DNA of 64,000 nt from Leptotrichiaceae bacterium (GCA_018060185.1 JAGOWQ010000001.1:54248-118247), one strand, 5' to 3'. Counted from the first letter of the stretch, positions 8,526 through 18,301 are shown. A program made the numbers and translations. Notes: generated by a model from the sequence alone, not told the origin.

Positions 8526-10121
8526 ATGAAAATAAAAACATTTGGATTAAAAAAATCAGGAATCATTAATTCTACTGCAGTATATAGAAACTTATCTCCT
8601 GCAGATTTAATTGAAAAAGCTTTACAAAGGGGAGAAGGAACTCTTTCTGAAACTGGAGCATTAGTTGTTACTACTGGAAAATATACTGGTAGATCCCCTG
8701 ATGACAAATTTGTTGTTGACACTCCCGGTATCCATAATTCCATTGCTTGGGGTAAAGTAAACAAACCCATAAGTAAAGAAAAATTTGATATGATTTATCA
8801 AAAATTAATATCTTATCTTCAAAATCGAGAAATTTTTATTTTTGATGGTATTGCAGGGGCAGATCCATCTTGTAGAAAAAAATTTCGTATAATAAATGAA
8901 TTAGCTAGTCAAAATTTATTTATTCATCAATTATTAATTAGACCTACAGAAGATGAATTAGCTAACTATGGAAAAGAAGATTTTACTATAATAGCTGCTC
9001 CTGGATTCCATTGTAATCCATTAACTGATGGAGTGAACTCTGAAGCTGCTATCATTATTAATTACGAAGAAAAAAAAGCTATAATATGTGGTTCTCAATA
9101 TTCAGGAGAAATGAAAAAAAGTGTATTCTGCGTTATGAACTTTATAATGCCTAGTTTGGATGTTCTTCCAATGCATTGTTCTGCTAATATGGATCCTGAA
9201 ACTGGATCTACTGCTATATTTTTTGGATTATCAGGAACAGGAAAGACTACATTGTCTACTGATCCAAATAGACTTTTAATAGGTGACGATGAACACGGAT
9301 GGTCAGATCATGGAATATTTAATTTTGAAGGTGGATGCTATGCAAAATGTATAAACTTAAAAGAAAAAAATGAGCCTGAGATATTTCATGCTATAAAATT
9401 TGGAAGCCTTGTTGAAAATGTGGTAATGGATCCTGTTACTAGAAAGTTAGATTTTTTTGACAAAAGTTTAACTGAAAACACTCGTGTAGGATATCCTATT
9501 GATTATATTTCTAATGCTAGAGTTCCTGGTATAGGTAGAATTCCTAATGTTATTATATTCTTAACAGCTGATGCTTTTGGAGTATTACCTCCAATTTCTA
9601 AATTAAGCCATGAGGCTGCTATGTATCACTTTATAACAGGATTTACTTCTAAATTAGCTGGTACTGAAAGAGGAATAACTGAACCTCAACCTACTTTCTC
9701 TACTTGTTTCGGTGAACCTTTTATGCCATTAAATCCTATAGTGTATTCTGAAATGTTGGGAGAAAAAATATCTAAATATAATACAAAAGTTTATTTAATA
9801 AATACAGGATGGTCTGGAGGACCGTATGGAATAGGAAAACGTATAAAATTAAAATATACTCGTGCAATGGTTAATGCTGCATTAGATGGTAGTCTTGACA
9901 ATGTTGATTATATACATGATGATATTTTCAATGTTGAAGTACCTCAATTTTGCCCTAATGTTCCTAATGAAATAATTAATCCAGTTGAATCATGGAAAGA
10001 TAAGGACGCGTATACGACATATGCTAAAAAATTAGCTAAAATGTTTAAAGATAATTTTACAAAAAAATATCCAAATATTGGCCAGCATATTGCTAATGCA
10101 GGACCAAGATATGATGAATAG
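8526..10121 (+). CDS. pckA: Phosphoenolpyruvate carboxykinase (ATP)
   Basis: Interconverts oxaloacetate plus ATP and PEP, CO2 and ADP in the cytosol. The 531-residue length is normal for the ATP-dependent family. Diagnostic motifs are the kinase-1 loop GLSGTGKTTLS near residue 240, the kinase-2 region IGDDEHGW, and TGRSPDDKF near residue 58 of the substrate site. GGAGGGA lies just before the ATG. In citrate-fermenting and sugar-fermenting anaerobes it can run toward oxaloacetate and gain ATP; next to an operon producing oxaloacetate it could run either way. It is monocistronic, between its own promoter and a strong terminator. Confidence 0.97.
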   Translation: MKIKTFGLKKSGIINSTAVYRNLSPADLIEKALQRGEGTLSETGALVVTTGKYTGRSPDDKFVVDTPGIHNSIAWGKVNKPISKEKFDMIYQKLISYLQNREIFIFDGIAGADPSCRKKFRIINELASQNLFIHQLLIRPTEDELANYGKEDFTIIAAPGFHCNPLTDGVNSEAAIIINYEEKKAIICGSQYSGEMKKSVFCVMNFIMPSLDVLPMHCSANMDPETGSTAIFFGLSGTGKTTLSTDPNRLLIGDDEHGWSDHGIFNFEGGCYAKCINLKEKNEPEIFHAIKFGSLVENVVMDPVTRKLDFFDKSLTENTRVGYPIDYISNARVPGIGRIPNVIIFLTADAFGVLPPISKLSHEAAMYHFITGFTSKLAGTERGITEPQPTFSTCFGEPFMPLNPIVYSEMLGEKISKYNTKVYLINTGWSGGPYGIGKRIKLKYTRAMVNAALDGSLDNVDYIHDDIFNVEVPQFCPNVPNEIINPVESWKDKDAYTTYAKKLAKMFKDNFTKKYPNIGQHIANAGPRYDE

Positions 10122-10132
10122 TCTTTAACAAA

Positions 10133-10168
10133 ATAGAAGGATTTCTAAATTGAAATCCTTCTATTTTT
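10133..10168. terminator. Bidirectional terminator between pckA and bioY
   Basis: ATAGAAGGATTTC (10133-10145) and GAAATCCTTCTAT (10152-10164) form a 13-bp stem with a 6-base loop, with T runs on both strands. It ends pckA and, from the other side, the citrate operon. Confidence 0.92.
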
Positions 10169-10212
10169 ATATAAAACTTATATATAATCTATTAAAAAAA
10201 ATTTTTTACATA

Positions 10213-10788
10213 TTACACATTTTTTGAAATTTTCCATATACTAGGCAATAACAATGTTACAAAAGTTATTTTTATCAAATCCCCTGGAATAAAAGGCACT
10301 AATCCAACCATAAATACATTTTTATTTCCAACAAAGAATGATAATTGTATTAACCCAAAGAAATAAATTACAACACTTGCTAATAATAATATTATTATTG
10401 TTTTAATATAAGATTTAGTATAACCTTTATCTGCAAAATACCCGCACATTAATGCAGCTAGGAAATATCCTATTACATATCCTCCTGTAGGTGAAAAAAG
10501 AATTAATCCACTTTTAAATCCTGCAAACACAGGGAGTCCTATCGTTCCAGCTACTATATATGATAAAAGAGTCGCTGGAGCTAATTTTTTACCATATAAA
10601 AGACCTATTAACATAACAGCAAACGTTCCACCTGTTATAGGAACAGGTGTGAATGGTAATACTATTTTCAATTGTGCCATTAATGACATAAAAATTGTTC
10701 CAAATATAACTAAACTTACATTTTTTACTATTGTTTGATTTTTATTTTCTGTTTTAATTAGATTATTAATTAATAAATTTGATTTCAT
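10213..10788 (-). CDS. bioY: Biotin transporter BioY (ECF S-component)
   Basis: Substrate-binding membrane subunit of a biotin ECF transporter, 191 residues with six hydrophobic segments. Family marks are PFTPVPITGGTFAVML, LLYGKKLAPATLLSYI and SPTGGYVIGYF. It is the last gene of the citrate operon, 26 bases after citF. That fits, because the oxaloacetate decarboxylase of the operon carries biotin. No ECF ATPase or EcfT is next to it; the module at 42210-44489 could supply them. Downstream is the shared terminator. Confidence 0.95.
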   Translation of the reverse strand: MKSNLLINNLIKTENKNQTIVKNVSLVIFGTIFMSLMAQLKIVLPFTPVPITGGTFAVMLIGLLYGKKLAPATLLSYIVAGTIGLPVFAGFKSGLILFSPTGGYVIGYFLAALMCGYFADKGYTKSYIKTIIILLLASVVIYFFGLIQLSFFVGNKNVFMVGLVPFIPGDLIKITFVTLLLPSIWKISKNV

Positions 10789-10813
10789 CTCTTCTCCTTA
10801 AACTTTAATAAAT

Positions 10814-12358
10814 TTATTTTTTTACTTTTTTTATAACATCTATTATGCTTCCATCCCTATATTCAACTACTGCAACAACTTCATCTGTAAATTCTATAGG
10901 CTTTGCTTCACCAACTATGTATTTTGCTTTTTCTATTAATTCATCCATTTCAATTAACTTTAATCCTGCTTTTTTAAATTTCTCTTTTAAATCATTTCTT
11001 TTAGGATTAACCGTTATTCCTAATTCAGTTACAACTACATCTACAGTTTCACCAGGTGTTACTATAGTTGTTACTCTATCCATAATAGTTGCTAATCTTC
11101 CTCTTATTAAAGGAGCTACTATTATAGACATTTTAGCCATTGCAGCTGTGTCTGAATGTCCTCCTGAAGCCGCTCTTATTACTCCATTTGAGCCAGATAT
11201 AACATTTACGTTAAAATCTCTATCAATTTCTAAAGCACTTAATATAACAAAATCTAATCTATTTACTGCTGCTGACTTATTAAAAGGGTTAGCATAAAAA
11301 TCAGCACTTACTTCTTGATGAAGATGATTTCTAGTTAGAGATTCAACTCCACCTAAATCAAAATCTTGAACATCAAATATTTTACCTACAAGACCTTCAT
11401 CTAATAATTCAGCAAAAGCTTTTGTTATACCTCCTAAAGCATAGCTACATTTTATATTTCTTTTTATTAATTCTTCTTTTATAAATCTTGTTACTGCAAG
11501 GGAAGCCCCACCAGTTCCTGTTTGCATTGAAAATCCATCTTCAAAATATCCTGATGCTAACATCGCTTCTAATACTTTTTTTGCTATTAACAATTCTTTT
11601 GGATTAGAAGTGAATCTTGTTGCACCACTCATTATCCCATTAGGATCTCCTATTTCATCTACCACTACAACATAATCTACTTTTGTTTGAGGGATACTTA
11701 CAGGATAATTTGGATAATCAACTAATGTGTCTGTTATGACAACTACTTTATCTGCATGTTCAGCATCTACCATAGCATATCCTAAAGATCCACATACTGA
11801 CTTACCTACCACACCATTAGAATTCCCCATACAATCTGAAGAAGGTGCTCCTATAAAAGCCACATCTATTTTCAAATCCCCTTCTACTATTGCTCTTGCT
11901 CTTCCTCCGTGGGATCTTATAACTGCTTTTGTTGGCAATAATCCTTCTGAGATAGCTTTGGCTAGATTACCTCTAAGACCACTACTTTCCACCCTATTTA
12001 CAACACCATTTTTTATGTGTTCTACCATACAATCATGAGCATCTGTAAATGAACTAGCTGCAACTCTTATATTTTTAAATCCCATTTTAGATATTGTATT
12101 CATAACTAATGGCAATACTTTATCTCCATCTCTAAAATGATGATGAAAAGATACTGTCATTCCATCTTTTAATCCAGTTTGTTTAATTGCTTCTTCCAAT
12201 GAAAGTACTATTTTTTCCCTTCTAACTTGATTTTTTATATTTTCGCTATCATCTTCTAGTCTATCTGGTTGAAGAGCAAAAGGTGTAGTATAAGGTTTTC
12301 TATTTTCATAGTCTTTTATATTTTTTAACATATTTTCTGTTACTCTTTTATCTGCCAT
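10814..12358 (-). CDS. citF: Citrate lyase alpha subunit (citrate:acetyl-ACP transferase)
   Basis: CitF exchanges the acetyl group on the ACP subunit for citrate, forming citryl-ACP and acetate. The 514 residues match the family. Recognisable stretches are TVSFHHHFRDGDKVLPLV near residue 70, SSGLRGNLAKAISEG, and ATRFTSNPKELLIAKK. Only three bases separate it from the citE stop, so the two are co-translated. It works with citE and citD in the cytosolic lyase complex. No missing motif was seen. Confidence 0.96.
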   Translation of the reverse strand: MADKRVTENMLKNIKDYENRKPYTTPFALQPDRLEDDSENIKNQVRREKIVLSLEEAIKQTGLKDGMTVSFHHHFRDGDKVLPLVMNTISKMGFKNIRVAASSFTDAHDCMVEHIKNGVVNRVESSGLRGNLAKAISEGLLPTKAVIRSHGGRARAIVEGDLKIDVAFIGAPSSDCMGNSNGVVGKSVCGSLGYAMVDAEHADKVVVITDTLVDYPNYPVSIPQTKVDYVVVVDEIGDPNGIMSGATRFTSNPKELLIAKKVLEAMLASGYFEDGFSMQTGTGGASLAVTRFIKEELIKRNIKCSYALGGITKAFAELLDEGLVGKIFDVQDFDLGGVESLTRNHLHQEVSADFYANPFNKSAAVNRLDFVILSALEIDRDFNVNVISGSNGVIRAASGGHSDTAAMAKMSIIVAPLIRGRLATIMDRVTTIVTPGETVDVVVTELGITVNPKRNDLKEKFKKAGLKLIEMDELIEKAKYIVGEAKPIEFTDEVVAVVEYRDGSIIDVIKKVKK

Positions 12359-12361
12359 ATA

Positions 12362-13264
12362 CTATTCATCTCCTTCTTCTAAGTTTATCCCTGATGCTTT
12401 TGCAAGGTTTAATACGTGTTGAGCTCTCTCAATAATCGGCTTATCTATCATTTTACCATCAACTGTAAAGACTCCTCTACCTTCTGCCAAAGCTTCTTCT
12501 GTAGATTTTATTATTCTTAAAGATTTTTTTATACTTTTTTCATCTGGAGTGTACAAATTATGTATTAATTCAATTTGTCTTGGATGTATTAAAGATTTCC
12601 CATCAAATCCCATTTGTTTTATCATGGAAGCTTCTTTTAAGAATCCTTCATCATTATTTACATCTGAATAAACCGAATCTAATGCAGATATTCCTGCAGA
12701 TCTAGCTGCCATAACAATCATAGCTCTTCCCATAAGCATTTCTACTCCACCTTCAGATCTTGTTGTTTTCAAATTTGTAACATAATCTTCACCACCTATT
12801 GCCATTCCTATTAATCTAGGAGAGCATTTTGCTATCTCTAGGGCATTTAATGCTCCTAAAGGACCTTCAATAGCAACTATTATTTTAGTTCTTCCAACCT
12901 CTATTCCTGATTCTTTTTCTATTCTTTCTATATGTTTTTCTACTTCATATACATTTTCTACTGTATCAGTTTTAGGTATTCTTATAACTTCTATTCCAGC
13001 TCTAATTGAGGCTTCTAAATCTTCTACTCCAAATTCAGTATCCAATCCATTTATTCTAACTACTAATTCTATTCCTGATTCTTTATATAAAGGTTTCATT
13101 TTTTTTATCATATTAAACAATAAATATCTTGCAGAATCTTTTTCTGTTATAGCTATAGAGTCTTCTAAATCAAACATAACAGAATCCGGTCTATATAAAT
13201 ACGAATCTCTTATTATTCCAGGATTATTTGCTGGAACAAAAAGCATAGATCTTCTTAATTTCAT
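12362..13264 (-). CDS. citE: Citrate lyase beta subunit (citryl-ACP lyase)
   Basis: CitE cleaves citryl-ACP to oxaloacetate and acetyl-ACP. The 300-residue protein has the HpcH/HpaI TIM-barrel pattern: RSMLFVPANNPG at the N-terminus, SVMFDLEDSIA with metal-ligand acidic residues, IEGPLGALNA, and GFDGKSLIHPRQI near residue 220. AGGAGG precedes the ATG at 13264. It is flanked by citD and citF in the standard citDEF order. Confidence 0.97.
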   Translation of the reverse strand: MKLRRSMLFVPANNPGIIRDSYLYRPDSVMFDLEDSIAITEKDSARYLLFNMIKKMKPLYKESGIELVVRINGLDTEFGVEDLEASIRAGIEVIRIPKTDTVENVYEVEKHIERIEKESGIEVGRTKIIVAIEGPLGALNALEIAKCSPRLIGMAIGGEDYVTNLKTTRSEGGVEMLMGRAMIVMAARSAGISALDSVYSDVNNDEGFLKEASMIKQMGFDGKSLIHPRQIELIHNLYTPDEKSIKKSLRIIKSTEEALAEGRGVFTVDGKMIDKPIIERAQHVLNLAKASGINLEEGDE

Positions 13265-13274
13265 GTTTTACCTC

Positions 13275-13559
13275 CTAATTCCAATTAAATTCTTTACTTT
13301 TAGCTGATCTCATTATGGCTGTTTGAAGTCTACTTTTAAAAACTACGTCTAAAGCCCCTTTATCATCTATTGTAATTTTAGCATTTTTGACTTCCATTTC
13401 ATTTAAAGTTTCGTAAATAACTTTCTTTATATCATCACCATATTGATCTAAAACACTACTTTTCAATTCTATATCTATTCCAGATGAATTAGGCTCTATA
13501 ACAATATAAACATCGCTAGACTCTAATGTTCCTGCAATTGCTCTTTCTTTCAATTCCAT
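13275..13559 (-). CDS. citD: Citrate lyase gamma subunit (acyl carrier protein)
   Basis: The 94-residue acyl carrier of citrate lyase. The prosthetic group, phosphoribosyl-dephospho-CoA, is attached to a serine near the N-terminus; here AGTLESSDVYI supplies it at about residue 14 or 15. The same operon encodes the enzymes that make and attach the group (the CitX-CitG fusion) and acetylate it (CitC). AGGAGGAAAA lies before the ATG. Normal length. Confidence 0.95.
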   Translation of the reverse strand: MELKERAIAGTLESSDVYIVIEPNSSGIDIELKSSVLDQYGDDIKKVIYETLNEMEVKNAKITIDDKGALDVVFKSRLQTAIMRSAKSKEFNWN

Positions 13560-13599
13560 TTTTTCCTCCTTATATTCAATCCTTAGAACTTCTATTTAA

Positions 13600-14718
13600 C
13601 TATTTAAATATAATTAAAAGCGCTCCTGCTGCTACTGCTGATCCTATTACTCCTGCTACATTAGGACCCATAGCGTGCATTAATAAGAAATTACTAGGGT
13701 TTTCTTCTTGACCTACTTTTTGAACAACTCTTGCTGCCATTGGAACCGCTGACACACCTGCCGCTCCAATCATAGGATTAATTTTTCCACCACTTAACTT
13801 ACACATTAATTTACCAAAAAGTACTCCTCCCATTGTTCCAAAAGAAAATGCGAACAATCCTAATGCTACTATTTTTAATGTAGATACATTTAAAAACGCT
13901 GTTGCATTAGTAGTTGCTCCTACTGTAACTCCTAATACTATAGTTATACAATATAATAAAGCTCCTTTAACATGTTCTACTAAGTTAGGTACAATTCCAA
14001 CTTCTTTTATTAAATTTCCAAGCATTAACATACCTATTAATGTACCTGAAGATGGTACTAATAATGTTACAACTATTGCCACAATTATAGGAAATAATAT
14101 TTTCTCTCTTTTACTTACTGCTCTTAATTGAACCATTTTTATTTGTCTTTCAGACTTTGTAGTTAAAAGTCTTATTATTGGTGGTTGAATAACTGGAACT
14201 AACGCCATATATGAATATGCAGCAACTGCTATCGGCCCTAACATATGAGGTGCTAATTTTGTTGTTAAATAAATTGCTGTTGGACCATCTGCTCCTCCTA
14301 TTATACCTGTCGAGGCAGCTTCTTTTCCTGTAAATCCTAATAATATTGCACCAACAAAAGCCGTAAAAATACCTAATTGTGCTGCTGCTCCTAATAAAAA
14401 ACTCTTAGGATTAGCAATTAATGGTCCAAAATCTGTGCTCGCTCCTATAGCTAAAAATATTAACGGAGGATAAATTCCTAATTTTACTCCTTGATAAAGA
14501 TAATAAAGTAATCCTCCTTTTTCCATCATTCCTTCTTTAGGTACTCCTGGTAAATTAACTAATAACATTCCAAATGCTATCGGAAGCAATAAATAAGGTT
14601 CATACTCTTTCTTTATTGCTAAATATAATAAAAATAATGCTACTAATATCATTGCAAATTGCTCTAATGTCAACATTGATAAACCTGTTGTTCCATATAG
14701 AGTTGATAATAACGCCAT
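13600..14718 (-). CDS. oadB: Oxaloacetate decarboxylase beta subunit, Na+ pump
   Basis: Integral membrane subunit that decarboxylates carboxybiotin and exports Na+. The 372 residues contain many hydrophobic helices and the family motif GGADGPTAIYLTTKLAP near residue 140, whose aspartate is the Na+-site residue in the Klebsiella enzyme. GPNVAGVIGSAVAAG ends the protein. The call could also fit the beta subunit of glutaconyl- or methylmalonyl-CoA decarboxylase, which is homologous; the oadA and cit neighbours decide for oxaloacetate. Confidence 0.93.
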   Translation of the reverse strand: MALLSTLYGTTGLSMLTLEQFAMILVALFLLYLAIKKEYEPYLLLPIAFGMLLVNLPGVPKEGMMEKGGLLYYLYQGVKLGIYPPLIFLAIGASTDFGPLIANPKSFLLGAAAQLGIFTAFVGAILLGFTGKEAASTGIIGGADGPTAIYLTTKLAPHMLGPIAVAAYSYMALVPVIQPPIIRLLTTKSERQIKMVQLRAVSKREKILFPIIVAIVVTLLVPSSGTLIGMLMLGNLIKEVGIVPNLVEHVKGALLYCITIVLGVTVGATTNATAFLNVSTLKIVALGLFAFSFGTMGGVLFGKLMCKLSGGKINPMIGAAGVSAVPMAARVVQKVGQEENPSNFLLMHAMGPNVAGVIGSAVAAGALLIIFK

Positions 14719-14739
14719 ACTAATCCTCCTTTCATATTC

Positions 14740-15096
14740 TTACGATAAAGTTACTAATATATCTCCATTTTCTACAGTATCTCCCTTAGAAACACTTATA
14801 TCCATTACAACTCCGTCTACTGGAGCTACAATAGGATTTTCCATTTTCATTGCTTCAATTATTACTAAATTTTGTCCTGATTTTACAGTGTCTCCTTTAT
14901 TAACTTCTATACTTAATACTAAACCTTGTAACGGAGCTTCTACCTTTGTTTCAGATCCTGAAGAAGAAACTACTGGTTTTTCTTCTTTTTTTTCTTCCTT
15001 TTTAGAAACTTCTATTTTACCTTCTTTTTCTGAAACTGCTTCAACTTCTACTTCATATACTTTTTCACCTATTTTTATTTTATATACCTTTATCAT
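14740..15096 (-). CDS. Biotin carboxyl carrier protein of the decarboxylase
   Basis: A 118-residue biotinyl carrier. A short N-terminal part and an acidic, Lys/Glu-rich linker (about 20-50) precede a lipoyl/biotinyl domain with the attachment motif EAMKMENPIVAP, whose second lysine-side residue in MKM is the biotinylated Lys near 87. In many bacteria this domain is fused to the end of OadA; here it is a separate gene, like gcdC/mmdC. It is the substrate for the biotin ligase encoded at 20820. Confidence 0.93.
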   Translation of the reverse strand: MIKVYKIKIGEKVYEVEVEAVSEKEGKIEVSKKEEKKEEKPVVSSSGSETKVEAPLQGLVLSIEVNKGDTVKSGQNLVIIEAMKMENPIVAPVDGVVMDISVSKGDTVENGDILVTLS

Positions 15097-15122
15097 AATT
15101 TTAATTCCTTCCTTTTATAATT

Positions 15123-15455
15123 TTAATTCAATTCTTTTATAGATTTTAATCTTATATACGAATCTGGAGTATCCCCTGCAGCTTCCATTACTGCAACAGA
15201 AACAGCAGCTAATATTTTTTCGTCCTTTATATCTTCTGCTGACAATTTTTTTGTACTTTCAGATTTAATTTCAGAATTACTTTTTACTTGTTTTGTTTCT
15301 TTCTTTATTTTTTCTTCTCCAGATGGAACAAACTTCAATAAAGATAGAATAGAAGCTATTAATATAAGTACAAAAAATACTATTAACATACTTACTATTG
15401 AGATAAAAATCGAATCTCCTATTCCTACAATTGAATCTCCATATAATATATTCAC
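15123..15455 (-). CDS. oadG: Oxaloacetate decarboxylase gamma subunit-like membrane protein
   Basis: Small protein of 110 residues with one membrane helix (about 18-42: ISIVSMLIVFFVLILIAS) and a charged cytosolic tail, the layout of OadG, which holds the alpha and beta subunits together and binds Zn2+ in Klebsiella. The C-terminal part (KILAAVSVAVMEAAGDTPDSY) resembles the tail of OadG_beta family proteins in Firmicutes and Fusobacteria. Position between oadA and the biotin carrier supports the role. Confidence 0.85.
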   Translation of the reverse strand: MNILYGDSIVGIGDSIFISIVSMLIVFFVLILIASILSLLKFVPSGEEKIKKETKQVKSNSEIKSESTKKLSAEDIKDEKILAAVSVAVMEAAGDTPDSYIRLKSIKELN

Positions 15456-15473
15456 TATTTATTCTCCTTTCTG

Positions 15474-16856
15474 CTAGAAAATAACATTTATTGATTGAAT
15501 TTCAACTTTATCTTTTGGTTTTTCTCTATTTTCTAAATATTGTCTAGCTACTTGAGGAAACATAGCATAAGTTAATATGTCTTCATCATTTTTTGCTAGT
15601 TCTCCTACTTCTGCTTTTATTTCATCATATTCATTAGCTATTAAGTCAGCTGGTCTTCCTGTAAATAATTCTTCGTCACCTATTACTATTTTTTTCATCT
15701 CTTCCGAAATAGGAACAGGAGATTTTCCATACAATCCTTTAACATAATCTTTTATTTCTTTAGGAATCATTTTGTATCTTTCCCCTGTTAATATATTAAA
15801 TACAGCTTGTGTTCCTACCATTTGGCTTAACGGTGTTACTAATGGTGGGTATCCTAAATCCGCTCTAACTTTAGGTATTTCTTTTAGTACATCCTCGTAT
15901 TTATTTTCTGCCTTTTGAGCTTTTAATTGTGATAACATATTAGATAACATACCTCCTGGCAATTGGTACTCTACTATGTTAGGTTCTGTGAATAAAGCTT
16001 GAGGGTTTAATATTCCTTCATCTAAATATTTTTTTCTTATTGGTTTAAAATACTCAGCTATTTCTTTTAAAATTTCTAAGTTTAAGTCTGATTCGTATTC
16101 TGTTACTTGTAAACTTCTAACTAGTGATTCTGTCGCTGGTTGTGAAGTTCCTCCAGATAAAGGCGAAATAGATGTATCAACTATGTCAACCCCTGCTTCT
16201 ATTGCTTTTAAATATGTCATTTCAGCTAATCCCGCAGTTGCGTGAGTATGAACTTCTATAGGTACTTTAACTGTATTTTTTAACTCTTTTACTAATTCAT
16301 AAGCTACGTAAGGCAATAAAATTCCTGACATATCTTTTATAGCTATAGAGTCTGCTCCAATACCTTCCATTTCTTTAGCTAAGTTTTTATAATACTCTAT
16401 TGTATGAACAGGACTTATTGTATAGCATATTGCTAATTGACTATGTCCTCCATATTTTTTTGTGCTCTCTGAAGCTTTCCTTATATTTCTTATATCGTTT
16501 AAAGCATCAAATGTTCTTATTATATCTATTCCATTTTTTATTGATTTTTCTACAAATTTATCAACTATATCATCACCATAATGTCTATAACCTAGTAAAT
16601 TTTGACCTCTTAAAAGCATCTGTAATTTTGTATTTTTAGATCTTTTTCTAATTTCTCTTAATCTTTCCCAAGGATCTTCATTTAAAAATCTTATAGCTGA
16701 ATCAAAAGTAGCTCCACCCCATACTTCCATAGAATACAGTCCTACTTTATCCATTTTTTCAACTATGGGAAGCATTTCTGCTGTTGTTAATCTTGTAGCC
16801 ATTAATGACTGATGACCATCTCTTAATGTTGTATCAACTATTTTTATTTTACTCAA
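15474..16856 (-). CDS. oadA: Oxaloacetate decarboxylase alpha subunit (carboxyltransferase)
   Basis: Transfers the C4 carboxyl of oxaloacetate to biotin. The 460 residues contain the carboxyltransferase TIM barrel (VDTTLRDGHQSLMATR at the N-terminus, IAIKDMSGIL and EVHTHATAGLA with the metal-binding His-x-His) and the conserved carboxylase domain up to the end. The C-terminal biotin domain of long OadA forms is absent and is encoded separately at 14740. The start is TTG at 16856, seven bases after GGAGG; no in-frame ATG fits as well. A hairpin lies upstream, between citS and oadA. Confidence 0.95.
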   Translation of the reverse strand: MSKIKIVDTTLRDGHQSLMATRLTTAEMLPIVEKMDKVGLYSMEVWGGATFDSAIRFLNEDPWERLREIRKRSKNTKLQMLLRGQNLLGYRHYGDDIVDKFVEKSIKNGIDIIRTFDALNDIRNIRKASESTKKYGGHSQLAICYTISPVHTIEYYKNLAKEMEGIGADSIAIKDMSGILLPYVAYELVKELKNTVKVPIEVHTHATAGLAEMTYLKAIEAGVDIVDTSISPLSGGTSQPATESLVRSLQVTEYESDLNLEILKEIAEYFKPIRKKYLDEGILNPQALFTEPNIVEYQLPGGMLSNMLSQLKAQKAENKYEDVLKEIPKVRADLGYPPLVTPLSQMVGTQAVFNILTGERYKMIPKEIKDYVKGLYGKSPVPISEEMKKIVIGDEELFTGRPADLIANEYDEIKAEVGELAKNDEDILTYAMFPQVARQYLENREKPKDKVEIQSINVIF

Positions 16857-16883
16857 TGTAATGCCTCCTTATTTAATAATATA

Positions 16884-16926
16884 AGGAAATTTATAATTTA
16901 AAAAAATCCAAAATTACAAATTTCCT
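16884..16926 (-). promoter_or_regulatory. Intercistronic hairpin between citS and oadA
   Basis: AGGAAATTTATAATTT (16884-16899) and AAATTACAAATTTCCT (16911-16926) pair over 15 of 16 positions. No T run follows the 3' arm on the minus strand, so it is more likely an RNA-processing or stability element, or a partial terminator, than a full stop. Confidence 0.6.
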
Positions 16927-16944
16927 GTTTTTATATTATGAAAA

Positions 16945-18297
16945 CTATGCAAATAATCCAAATAAGATTGAACCTAGAATTAACATCATAGCTCCACCTA
17001 TTCTTGATGAAATTTGTGCAAATGACATTAAATCCATTCTTTTAGCTGCTCCAAGAACTGCTACGTCTCCTGCTCCACCTCTATTAGACATACATAATCC
17101 AGCTGTAATTGCTGCTTCTATTGGATAGAATTTCATTTTTTTAGCACAAAGCATTATTAATCCCATTGCACCGAAAACTATAGCTAAAGCTATTAATAAA
17201 TTTGGTATAGTTAAAGCATTTTTTATTTCATTAATATCTGTTCCAAATCCTACTGCTGCCATTAATACCCAAATTGTATGTTTTGAAAAATATGATTGCA
17301 TTCTTTTTGCTCCAGCTTTTAATCTATCTGGAACTAAGTTAAATACATTTAATAACATAACTAAAATTACTAAAAATGCTAGTCTATGAACTTCAAATGG
17401 TAAATTAAAACTTTTCCATATTTCTCCAAAAATATGAGCTGTTATAGCTAAAGATCCTGTTAAGAAAATTGCTGTTGCTGTATCTGATAATTCTGCTTTT
17501 ATTTCTACTTCTTTATCTTTTACAACTTCACTTGAAGTATCTATTACTAATTCTCCATTACCTGTAAGACTTGGTCTTTTCTCTCCTAATTTATTTAATA
17601 AAGCTCCAGATAATATTGAAATAATGTTAGCTATTGTTAATATAGAAATGGCAAATGCGAACCATTCACTAGCTGGCCTACCCGTTTTATTTGCCCACAT
17701 TTCAGACATCGGAATTGCACCTGCTCCTGTTCCTCCACCCATTATAGGAAGTACATAGTTCATCATTACATCTAAAGGCGCTTTTCCAAACAATAAACCA
17801 ACTACTATTCCACCTGCTGAAGCACCAATAACACCAACAATAATTAACGGTATATACCCAATCATTGATTTTATAAGTGTTTGTCTATTAACTGTTAAAA
17901 CTGATCCTACTATAAGTGCTGGTATGAAAATTTCTAAAAAATTTACAGGTTGTTCACCATAAAAAATATCAATATGTTCTAATAGTTTTACAGGAACTAA
18001 TTTGTAAGTTCCGAAAACTGCTGCCATTAAAAATACTAATACTGTTCCTCCACCGATATAATCATTCCAATAAGGAATTCTATCCCCTATTACTCCAAAT
18101 AAAATACCAAAAACTGCTAATATAGAAAACATTGTTAAAAAATTAGGTCTTAAAAAAGCTAATTCTTTACCTCCAAAAGGCACATAAACCACTATTAATG
18201 TGATTAAAAACATGTATAAATATACAAAAAGATTCGCACCTCCCCATTTAAACTTTTGGTTGTCGAAAAGTTCTTTAAATTTCTCCATAGTTCTCAC
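16945..18297 (-). CDS. citS: Citrate/Na+ symporter, 2-hydroxycarboxylate transporter family
   Basis: Imports citrate with Na+. 450 residues and about eleven membrane helices. The two GGxG re-entrant loops of the 2HCT family are visible: MGGGTGAGAIPMSEMWA near residue 185 and SNRGGAGDVAVLGAA near 410. It is 88 bases before oadA within the operon. The start is GTG at 18297, with ATG at 18288 as alternative. The Shine-Dalgarno AAAGGAG is 30 bases away, but a perfect 24-base hairpin (18302-18325) lies in between and would bring it to 6 bases. Malate or other hydroxycarboxylates are possible substrates; the operon favours citrate. Confidence 0.93.
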   Translation of the reverse strand: MRTMEKFKELFDNQKFKWGGANLFVYLYMFLITLIVVYVPFGGKELAFLRPNFLTMFSILAVFGILFGVIGDRIPYWNDYIGGGTVLVFLMAAVFGTYKLVPVKLLEHIDIFYGEQPVNFLEIFIPALIVGSVLTVNRQTLIKSMIGYIPLIIVGVIGASAGGIVVGLLFGKAPLDVMMNYVLPIMGGGTGAGAIPMSEMWANKTGRPASEWFAFAISILTIANIISILSGALLNKLGEKRPSLTGNGELVIDTSSEVVKDKEVEIKAELSDTATAIFLTGSLAITAHIFGEIWKSFNLPFEVHRLAFLVILVMLLNVFNLVPDRLKAGAKRMQSYFSKHTIWVLMAAVGFGTDINEIKNALTIPNLLIALAIVFGAMGLIMLCAKKMKFYPIEAAITAGLCMSNRGGAGDVAVLGAAKRMDLMSFAQISSRIGGAMMLILGSILFGLFA

Positions 18298-18301
18298 GTT
18301 T

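Noticed and set aside
10845..11297. 150-codon plus-strand open frame
   Set aside because: Shadow of citF in the opposite strand; low-complexity composition and no ribosome site.
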